Shown here piece by piece: positions 6,812 to 11,470 of a DNA stretch of 18,127 nt (position 1 is its first letter; the number at the start of each line of letters is the position of its first letter). This DNA is from Candidatus Nomurabacteria bacterium (GTDB lineage: Bacteria > Patescibacteriota > Minisyncoccia > Phycocordibacterales > Phycocordibacteraceae), in contig CALRDY010000002.1 in assembly GCA_943355045.1 (NCBI GenBank), positions 1-18,127 on the forward strand, read 5' to 3'. The notes beneath the pieces are model-generated. The model worked only from the letters and a program-made list of their open reading frames with translations, had not been told where the DNA came from and ran no database searches. A program made the translations under genes and the position numbers.

Positions 6812-6861
6812 CCCTGTCCTGGAGGGTCAATATTCTATCCACACGAAGCGAGCAGACACGA

Positions 6862-6889
6862 TTGACTCTACTCATACGGACGTTACAAT
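6862..6889 (+). promoter_or_regulatory. Promoter of array members 5 and 6
   Basis: TTGACT (6862-6867), a 16-bp spacer and TACAAT (6884-6889) differ from the sigma-70 consensus at one base in each box. The predicted start, near 6896, leaves a leader of about 20 nt before the ATG at 6916. It sits in the only sizeable gap (104 bp) of the array, so members 5-6 can be expressed separately. Confidence 0.7.
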
Positions 6890-6915
6890 TACCACGTTAT
6901 CCATTTACCTATATT

Positions 6916-7284
6916 ATGAAAAAAGCCCTCGCCCTCACTTCAGGAATCCTCGCCGCGTTCGCCGTACCGCTCGTCTCTTCCGCCGCCATCAGCAATCTCT
7001 CGGATGTCGGTTCGTTCGTCATCAATACCATCAACAATGTCTTCGTCCCGGTCCTCTTCGCGGTAGCATTTATCGTCTTCGTCTGGGGCGCATTCGATAC
7101 GTTCATCTTGGGAGCGAATTCCGAGGATGTGAAGGAAAAAGGGAAAAACCTCATGCTCTGGGGTCTTATCGGCTTCTTCGTGATGGTCTCCGTGTGGGGC
7201 TTGGTAAACATCCTTACGGGTACGGTCAGCTTCGGTACTTCGACGCAGTCGGCTCTTCCAGCAGCGAAAACGGTCGGTCAATAG
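6916..7284 (+). CDS. Signal-peptide two-helix membrane protein (array member 5)
   Basis: From the ATG at 6916 the protein has 122 residues. Residues 1-23 are a signal peptide (MKKALALTSGILAAFAVPLV, ending SSAA). Helix 1 is INTINNVFVPVLFAVAFIVFVWGA, the loop is ILGANSEDVKEKGKN, and helix 2 is LMLWGLIGFFVMVSVWGLVNIL. It is the closest relative of member 3 but lacks the Met/Gly-rich linker. The strong promoter at 6862-6889 supports the start at 6916 rather than the upstream in-frame ATG at 6862, which lies in the -35 box. Member 6 follows 4 nt after the stop. Confidence 0.82.
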   Translation: MKKALALTSGILAAFAVPLVSSAAISNLSDVGSFVINTINNVFVPVLFAVAFIVFVWGAFDTFILGANSEDVKEKGKNLMLWGLIGFFVMVSVWGLVNILTGTVSFGTSTQSALPAAKTVGQ

Positions 7285-7288
7285 ATAG

Positions 7289-7567
7289 ATGAACGTACTC
7301 AATAAGTTCCTCGGGAGCGTCGTCGTGGAGATCATCAATCCGATCATCCTGCTCCTCTCCGCCGGCGCATTCGTCGTATTCCTCTGGGGCGTGTTCGAGT
7401 TTGTCGCGCATGCAGGGGACGAGGGAAAGCGCGAGGATGGGAAGCAGGCCATCCTCTGGGGTCTTATCGGGATGGCAATCATCTTCGGCGCCTACGGCAT
7501 AATCAATCTCGCGCTCGGCACCTTCGGCCTCGACAAGCTGGTTCCGGGGAAGTTCAGCGGATCATAG
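7289..7567 (+). CDS. Small two-helix membrane protein (array member 6)
   Basis: This is a 92-residue protein without a signal peptide. Helix 1 is INPIILLLSAGAFVVFLWGVFEFV, the loop is AHAGDEGKREDGKQ, helix 2 is AILWGLIGMAIIFGAYGIINLAL, and a short polar tail follows. It is most like member 2, with the same GDEGKR/EDEGKR loop. It is the last gene of the array and is followed 16 nt later by a strong terminator. The array thus alternates signal-peptide and signal-less members (1/2, 3/4, 5/6), which suggests duplication of a gene pair. Confidence 0.82.
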   Translation: MNVLNKFLGSVVVEIINPIILLLSAGAFVVFLWGVFEFVAHAGDEGKREDGKQAILWGLIGMAIIFGAYGIINLALGTFGLDKLVPGKFSGS

Positions 7568-7583
7568 AGGGTCATACAAAGAG

Positions 7584-7619
7584 AAAGGCCGCACCGGGAT
7601 TGAACCGGTGCGGCCTTTT
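7584..7619. terminator. Strong bidirectional intrinsic terminator
   Basis: AAAGGCCGCACCGG (7584-7597) and CCGGTGCGGCCTTT (7606-7619) form a perfect 14-bp stem around a short loop starting GATTGAA, followed by more T/C. The A-rich 5' side makes it work on the minus strand too. It separates the convergent membrane-protein array and SPFH operon. Confidence 0.9.
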
Positions 7620-7637
7620 CGCTAAAGAACAAAGAAC

Positions 7638-8099
7638 TTACAGTGGAGCGTAGGCGTAATGAATGATGTTTTTTCCTTTCGCCTGATTTGTGATATACAC
7701 CCATGGCATGTTGCCTTTAGGGCAAGGAGCTTCCCCTGCACCATAGGATATCTCGCTTCCATTATGATACACACAGTGGATGCGGAACTCGGCCGATCCA
7801 ATGAATTTGATGGTCTTGTCGACATCAATCGGGAAGAGCTCCGATTTCCCGCGTTCCACCAAGGTAAATCTTGGCCATGATTCCTCTGGGTCGCTTATGA
7901 GAGGAATTCCAGATGTTTGATCTGATTGATCGTTCTTTGGTCGGTGGGTCAGCATATAGTCTGACACCTCCTTTGTTGAGACGATTAATACGACGACGCT
8001 AATCAGAGCGAGAATTGAGTTCCGAGCCGTCTTTCGAAATTTTATTGACTTCTCGGTACCCTCAGCCTCAGCGCTGTTTTTCGCCTCAGATAGATTCAT
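7638..8099 (-). CDS. Single-pass membrane protein partnered with the SPFH protein
   Basis: This is a 153-residue protein. Residues 1-26 are polar and charged (cytoplasmic), residues 28-44 form one membrane helix (SILALISVVVLIVST), and about 105 residues lie outside, with two cysteines (RIHCVYHN and APCPKGN) that could form a disulfide. I do not recognise the family. Its ATG overlaps the SPFH stop (ATGA), and AAGGAGG stands a few nt upstream, so the pair is a tightly coupled operon and the products probably act together in the membrane. Codon use is more AT-rich than in neighbouring housekeeping genes. Confidence 0.75.
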   Translation of the reverse strand: MNLSEAKNSAEAEGTEKSIKFRKTARNSILALISVVVLIVSTKEVSDYMLTHRPKNDQSDQTSGIPLISDPEESWPRFTLVERGKSELFPIDVDKTIKFIGSAEFRIHCVYHNGSEISYGAGEAPCPKGNMPWVYITNQAKGKNIIHYAYAPL

Positions 8100-9139
8100 C
8101 GTCTTCCTCCTTGTGTGGGACGTGATGCTCTATTTTTTTGTCCAGAAGAGCTTACTTTTTTCTCATTCAGGAATTTTTCGGCCAGTTTGACCGCTAGAAT
8201 TGGGATATCACCTTCGACGACTGTGATATCCATCTTAGTGTCGTTACCCGATACTGTCAGTGCCCTGTTGAGCATTTTATTGTATGCATCTGTCGAGATT
8301 TCTCCTGATGCAATCTTCGTTTTCAGTATTGCCGGTTCATACCCATAGAGTCGAGCCACCACCTCATGAAGCACTTCAGCCTCATCGATGGCGTCTCTGG
8401 TCTTTTGAACCGCACTAGGGAATGCGATGCTGTCGATGACAACGCTTACGGTAATGAAACCGTACTTGCTGCCGAAACTTATCGGGTCCTCGCCACCCTC
8501 TTTTCTACTCATGAATTCCAAGGAAAGTTTTTCATTGAGTTCAGTAATTTGCTTCCGTACCTCACCTGCATCCATTTGGGCACACTGGCTCGTGAGGAAA
8601 CTATCGATAAAAGCAGTAATGCCGCTTTCTATCGTTGATGCGTCAACACCGATAGCCCGTTCAATCAGAGCAAGGTCAATAGCATATTCGAACTTTCCAC
8701 CGACAATTACTTTCGCGCTTTGCGTTGAAATGCCTACACTGAAAGGGCGTGTAATCACTTTCAGTGAATAATTACCATTTTTGTTACGTTCTTCCCACCA
8801 GTACGATAGGTGAAGTCCTGGACCGTACGGAATCATCGTTCCTTTGAACATGTTCTGAGTGACATACCCAGTCCATTCTGGATTGTAGATGAGCATACGA
8901 TCGGGGATTATCCATCGCGCGAGTGTGCCACCACCGCAGAATCCTAATAGGTACCCGATAGTCTCGTGTCCAATCAACAACCCCCAATAACCTGCTAATG
9001 CTGTTGGTGCCCCAATGATGAATCCTGTAGAAATAAGGAACCACATTAAGCGGAAGAAACGATTCCTGGTCTTAATCTGTCCGTCGTGGGGCGGTCGCAG
9101 ATCAATACGGTAGCCGGTATGTTTTGCATCCTGAGCCAT
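8096..9139 (-). CDS. SPFH/Band-7 (prohibitin/stomatin-like) membrane protein
   Basis: This is a 347-residue protein. Residues 27-50 and 52-75 are two membrane helices (LMWFLISTGFIIGAPTALAGYW and IGYLLGFCGGGTLARWII). Residues about 85-260 fit an SPFH/Band-7 domain: a 'GYVTQNMFKGTMIPYGPGLH' opening, VKVI-type strands, 'FEYAIDLALIERAIGV', a helix with 'FIDSFL', then 'YGFITVSVVIDSIAFPSAVQKTRDAIDEAE', the conserved end of the domain. The C-terminus is helical and then basic and polar. SPFH proteins assemble into ring-like membrane microdomains and often regulate membrane proteases. AAAGGAG lies 8 nt before the ATG, and a good promoter stands upstream. The long polar C-terminus and the downstream membrane partner distinguish it from simple HflK/HflC pairs. 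The family call is good; the role is open. Confidence 0.8.
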   Translation of the reverse strand: MAQDAKHTGYRIDLRPPHDGQIKTRNRFFRLMWFLISTGFIIGAPTALAGYWGLLIGHETIGYLLGFCGGGTLARWIIPDRMLIYNPEWTGYVTQNMFKGTMIPYGPGLHLSYWWEERNKNGNYSLKVITRPFSVGISTQSAKVIVGGKFEYAIDLALIERAIGVDASTIESGITAFIDSFLTSQCAQMDAGEVRKQITELNEKLSLEFMSRKEGGEDPISFGSKYGFITVSVVIDSIAFPSAVQKTRDAIDEAEVLHEVVARLYGYEPAILKTKIASGEISTDAYNKMLNRALTVSGNDTKMDITVVEGDIPILAVKLAEKFLNEKKVSSSGQKNRASRPTQGGRR

Positions 9140-9195
9140 TTCAGCACTCCTTTGTGAGGTTGTTTAGATAACAGAGAACTTGTTTTCTGGTGGAA

Positions 9196-9223
9196 ATAAT
9201 ACAGAAAACTATGAGAAAGTCAA
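9196..9223 (-). promoter_or_regulatory. Promoter of the SPFH operon
   Basis: On the minus strand TTGACT (9223-9218), a 16-bp spacer and TATTAT (9201-9196) form a near-consensus sigma-70 promoter. It begins just downstream of the tRNA-Lys 3' end and gives a leader of about 50 nt containing AAAGGAG. Confidence 0.65.
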
Positions 9224-9224
9224 G

Positions 9225-9297
9225 TGCGCCTACCTGGATTCGAACCAGGGACCGTCTCCTTAAGAGGGAGCTGCTCTACCAACTGAGCTATAGGCGC
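9225..9297 (-). tRNA. tRNA-Lys(CTT)
   Basis: A complete 73-nt cloverleaf on the minus strand: acceptor GCGCCTA/TAGGCGC, D-arm GCTC/GAGC, anticodon loop CTCTTAA (anticodon CTT), T-arm CCTGG-TTCGAAT-CCAGG, discriminator A. The first anticodon-stem pair (27-43) is G-A. CCA is not encoded. A likely minus-strand extended -10 (TGCTATATT, near 9386-9394) precedes it, and two hairpins lie in the presumed leader. Confidence 0.95.
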
Positions 9298-9307
9298 AAA
9301 GTGAGGA

Positions 9308-9485
9308 AACAAGAATGCGTCTTCGGATTCTTGTTCTCCGAACGAGCGCCTGCGTTAATCCGAGAAGATACAGGCGCGTAAAGGAAAATATAGCAGACTA
9401 TAGTATGCTTTGAAAGCGCTGGGGTAAGCGAAGCTTTCCTCAGCTCGTTCGGGCGGTAAGGAATACTGCGGACAGTCTTCCTTAC
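9308..9485. repeat. Hairpin-dense region between divergent tRNA-Lys and tRNA-Leu
   Basis: Four inverted repeats lie in this gene-free stretch: AACAAGAAT/ATTCTTGTT (9308-9316, 9327-9335); GCGCCTG/CAGGCGC (9346-9352, 9371-9377); GCTGGGG/CCTCAGC (9418-9424, 9438-9444, one wobble, with an inner AGC-GAA-GCT); and GTAAGGAA/TTCCTTAC (9456-9463, 9478-9485) with an inner ACTG-CGGA-CAGT. The third begins with CGCTGGGGT, the same 9 bases as the 5' end of tRNA-Leu(TAG) and its preceding C at 9496-9504. Back-to-back promoter-like A/T boxes lie at 9386-9406. Confidence 0.6.
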
Positions 9486-9496
9486 TCCCTCACTTC

Positions 9497-9579
9497 GCTG
9501 GGGTGGCGAAATTGGTAGACGCATCAGCCTTAGGAGCTGACGGGGCAACCCATTGGAGGTTCGAGTCCTCTCCCCAGCA
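9497..9579 (+). tRNA. tRNA-Leu(TAG)
   Basis: An 83-nt class II tRNA: acceptor GCTGGGG/CCCCAGC, anticodon stem TCAGC/GCTGA with loop CTTAGGA (anticodon TAG), long variable arm GGGCAACCC, T-arm GGAGG-TTCGAGT-CCTCT, discriminator A. CCA is not encoded (CAG follows position 73). The 3' end is the target of the adjacent 160-bp element. Confidence 0.96.
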
Positions 9580-9580
9580 C

Positions 9581-9740
9581 AGACATGAGCATAGCGAGTG
9601 CGGTGCTGGGAGCGTGACGCCTGCGCGTCACGCGTGAGAGGACTCGAAGGCCTTTGCGTTATTTTCGAGCCAAGCCGCTTGGCAAGAAAATCGCAAAGGT
9701 GTACTGCGCCGGTACGGCGTGAGATTCCTCTCCCCAGCAC
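9581..9740 (+). mobile_element. tRNA-3'-end palindromic element, copy 1 (tRNA-Leu), 160 bp
   Basis: After a 22-nt spacer comes an inverted copy of tRNA-Leu nucleotides 74-54: GTGCTGGG (9603-9610) and GAGAGGACTCGAA (9636-9648). It is split by a 25-nt insert (9611-9635) holding the hairpin GCGTGACGC-CTGC-GCGTCACGC. Then comes a long hairpin (9651-9699: CCTTTGCG, ATTTTC, GCCAAG / CTTGGC, GAAAAT, CGCAAAGG), a small CGCCG-GTA-CGGCG hairpin, and finally TCCTCTCCCCAGCAC (9726-9740), an exact 15-nt direct copy of tRNA nucleotides 60-74 (9566-9580). There is no ORF of note. The design is repeated at tRNA-Cys. The mobile nature is inference; a structured RNA or terminator-like unit is the alternative. 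Confidence 0.7.
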
Positions 9741-9747
9741 CGATTAG

Positions 9748-10578
9748 TTAGCGAAGAACCGCCTTTTCAACCCGCAGCGCTTTCCCGAACAGCCTGCTTC
9801 CCAAATACTTGAAAGTATCAATCTGGCCGGTCGAATAAAAGCGGATGCTCGATTGTCTGCCGAGCGTTCTTTCGAGGTCACTGTGTTTTTTCAAATATTT
9901 TTCTAATTTCTTCGGCACCACCTTTGCTTCGGATATGATCTTGATGTCCGATCCGATGATGTTGCGGATGCTTTTTTCCAAAATTCCGTAATGCGTGCAG
10001 CCGAGGATGAGGGTGTCTATATTCCTGCGGAGTAAGGGATGCAGATATTTTTTTAGCACCGCGCGCGTCTCTTGAGTGTCCTGCTTTCCCGCCTCCACAA
10101 GCGGGACCAGAAGCGGGCACGCTTTCTGAAATACATGCACGCTCGGATCGAGTTTTGTCAGTTCCCGGACGAATGCGTTTGATGCAACGGTAGCGGTCGT
10201 AGCGATAACGCCTATTCTCCCGCTGTCGGTTCCCCGTATGGCTTCTTCCGCCGCGGGAATGAGTACGCCGAGTATTTTTTTCTTCGTACCGTGTTTCTTC
10301 GCATATTCCTGCTGAATCTTGCGGAGTGCTTCGCTCGAGGCGGTGTTGCAGGCAGTAATCACGATTCCGCATTCATGCTGAAAAAGAAATCGCACCGCCT
10401 GTCTTGTGAACGCATGTATCATTTCCTGCGACCGATGCCCGTACGGAGCGCGGGCGGTGTCGCCGAGATACACATAGTTGTACTGCGGGAGTTTCTTCAC
10501 GATAGAGCGCGCTATATCAAGCCCGCCAAATCCGGAATCGAAAATCCCTATGTTCAAGCGTCTCTTTTTCTTTACCAT
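9748..10578 (-). CDS. murI: Glutamate racemase
   Basis: This is a 276-residue protein, normal for the family. It interconverts L- and D-glutamate to supply D-Glu for peptidoglycan in the cytoplasm. Diagnostic motifs are GIFDSGFGGLD (residues 11-21), YLGDTARAPYG (37-47), ITACNTAS (74-81, catalytic Cys77) and LGCTHY (192-197, catalytic Cys194). It is cofactor-independent, with two catalytic cysteines. The ATG at 10578 is only 4 nt after the encoded CCA of tRNA-Leu(TAA), so the mRNA must be made as a tRNA-mRNA precursor or start inside the tRNA. No Shine-Dalgarno site can fit. A TTG at codon 8 is a weaker alternative start. A murein precursor gene fits a CPR cell that keeps a wall. Confidence 0.96.
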   Translation of the reverse strand: MVKKKRRLNIGIFDSGFGGLDIARSIVKKLPQYNYVYLGDTARAPYGHRSQEMIHAFTRQAVRFLFQHECGIVITACNTASSEALRKIQQEYAKKHGTKKKILGVLIPAAEEAIRGTDSGRIGVIATTATVASNAFVRELTKLDPSVHVFQKACPLLVPLVEAGKQDTQETRAVLKKYLHPLLRRNIDTLILGCTHYGILEKSIRNIIGSDIKIISEAKVVPKKLEKYLKKHSDLERTLGRQSSIRFYSTGQIDTFKYLGSRLFGKALRVEKAVLR

Positions 10579-10582
10579 GTGC

Positions 10583-10675
10583 TGGTGCCGAGGGTGGGAA
10601 TCGAACCCACACGAAGGTTTTTAGGCCGTCTCAGGATTTTAAGTCCTGTGCGTCTACCAATTCCGCCACCTCGGC
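10583..10675 (-). tRNA. tRNA-Leu(TAA), with encoded CCA
   Basis: A class II tRNA on the minus strand: acceptor GCCGAGG/CCTCGGC, anticodon stem CAGGA/TCCTG with loop CTTAAAA (anticodon TAA), long variable arm, T-arm GTGGG-TTCGATT-CCCAC, discriminator A. CCA is encoded at 10585-10583, unlike the other three tRNAs here. murI starts 4 nt later. Confidence 0.96.
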
Positions 10676-10689
10676 AAATTTCTATGCTT

Positions 10690-10718
10690 ACTCTAGCAGT
10701 CTATCAAGGAATTGATAA
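10690..10718 (-). promoter_or_regulatory. Promoter of tRNA-Leu(TAA)-murI
   Basis: On the minus strand TTATCA (10718-10713), 17 bp, then TAGAGT (10695-10690) with an upstream TG (extended -10, TGCTAGAGT). The predicted start, near 10683, gives a 5' leader of about 7 nt on the tRNA. The same TGCTAGA- pattern is seen at the cysteine desulfurase promoter. Confidence 0.5.
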
Positions 10719-10745
10719 TCGTATTTCTGTTACCTTTTATTTATT

Positions 10746-10909
10746 GAGGCCCGGGCGGGATTGGTCACGGATAATTCTCTCGCCGTCGCTCAAGAATTTC
10801 CTCGACCCCGCCTCACGGCTCGGCCTGCTAGCCGAGCATCGCTCCGGCTTTCAATTCCCGATGGATTGCGCGCAGGCGCAATCCGCCCGGGCCTCTTTCG
10901 AGGACTCCA
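10746..10909 (-). mobile_element. tRNA-3'-end palindromic element, copy 2 (tRNA-Cys), 164 bp
   Basis: Read on the minus strand from the tRNA-Cys 3' end: a 14-nt spacer (10909-10896); an inverted copy of tRNA nucleotides 74-54, GAGGCCCGGGC (10895-10885) and GGGAATTGAA (10859-10850, one mismatch), split by a 25-nt insert (10884-10860) with the hairpin GGATTGCGC-CTGC-GCGCAATCC; an 89-nt structured spacer containing GCTCGGC/GCCGAGC; and TCCCGCCCGGGCCTC (10760-10746), an exact 15-nt direct copy of tRNA nucleotides 60-74 (10924-10910). Layout, insert length, hairpin arm length and CTGC loop equal those of the tRNA-Leu element, but the sequence differs. There is no supportable ORF. Confidence 0.7.
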
Positions 10910-10910
10910 G

Positions 10911-10982
10911 AGGCCCGGGCGGGAATCGAACCCGCGCATCGCGCTTTTGCAGAGCGCTGTGTTACCGCTTCACCACCGGGCC
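10911..10982 (-). tRNA. tRNA-Cys(GCA)
   Basis: A 72-nt cloverleaf on the minus strand: acceptor GGCCCGG/CCGGGCC, D-arm GTG/CAC, anticodon stem GCGCT/AGCGC with loop CTGCAAA (anticodon GCA), T-arm GCGGG-TTCGATT-CCCGC, discriminator T as is typical for tRNA-Cys. CCA is not encoded. The 164-bp element abuts its 3' end. Confidence 0.96.
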
Positions 10983-10992
10983 CAGACACCAA

Positions 10993-11105
10993 GTTTTGCA
11001 TCGTGTTTCTAGCGAAGCCGTATCTCGGTTCTGTACGTGTGAGTGTAACAAATAAAATCTATTTTTGGGGACTCCATGAAATAAACACGCTTCGCAATGC
11101 AAAAC
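10993..11105. repeat. Imperfect long inverted repeat upstream of tRNA-Cys
   Basis: GTTTTGCAT (10993-11001) pairs with ATGCAAAAC (11097-11105), and GCGAAGC (11012-11018) with GCTTCGC (11089-11095), around a loop of about 70 nt. On the minus strand TGTTACACT (about 11050-11042) resembles an extended -10 for tRNA-Cys. The gap 10983-11137 shows no gene. Confidence 0.5.
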
Positions 11106-11137
11106 CTAGTGTATGGGCGGGCCGTTTCTTGATGATA

Positions 11138-11470
11138 CTAACTTTTTGCAGGTTCCGCTAACGGTTCGCCGTTATCAAGCAGGAAATCGACGCGCGGGAG
11201 GCGCATGCGCGCATGCGTCTTTAAGTGATCAGAAAACGCTTCGCGCTGGCGTTCGAGGAAAGCCATCGCTGCGCGCGCTTTCTCGACAGGGAAGACGCTT
11301 ACGAAAACGAGGATGCGGTCGCCGTGCGCGACGCTCCGCGCTTGGATGACGGTAATGAGGGATTCTCGCCCGGCTTCGCGCGCGATGAACTGCGCAGCTT
11401 CGCGCGCGACGATCTCAGTCGCGCGATTCGACTGCTTGCGGGGGGTGCGTATGCGGGCGTCAGGGTTCAT
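11138..11470 (-). CDS. rbfA: Ribosome-binding factor A
   Basis: This is a 110-residue protein, normal for RbfA, a KH-like factor that binds the 30S subunit and helps 16S rRNA 5'-end maturation. Supporting features are the opening RTPRKQSNRATEIVAREAAQFIAREAG, LITVIQARSVAHGDRILVFVSVFPVEKA (beta-strand with the 'd-l..a.v.vs' pattern), and the terminal RLPRVDFLLDNGEPL, close to the usual 'P-x-l-x-F-x-x-D' ending. Its ATG overlaps the infB TGA (ATGA), the classical infB-rbfA arrangement with coupled translation. No terminator is obvious downstream. Confidence 0.9.
   Translation of the reverse strand: MNPDARIRTPRKQSNRATEIVAREAAQFIAREAGRESLITVIQARSVAHGDRILVFVSVFPVEKARAAMAFLERQREAFSDHLKTHARMRLPRVDFLLDNGEPLAEPAKS

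Noticed and set aside
9288-9740. A 150-codon minus-strand frame covering tRNA-Leu(TAG) and its element.
   Set aside because: It runs antisense through a tRNA and palindromes; the composition is Arg/Ser-rich and there is no family resemblance.
9581-10909. An ordinary prophage or genomic island att pair at the tRNAs.
   Set aside because: The direct repeats are only about 160 bp apart with no integrase or cargo, and the inverted copy with a fixed hairpin is not explained by simple attL/attR remnants.
10291-11055. A 254-codon plus-strand frame across murI, two tRNAs and the tRNA-Cys element.
   Set aside because: It is antisense to murI and to the tRNAs; the frame is open by chance.
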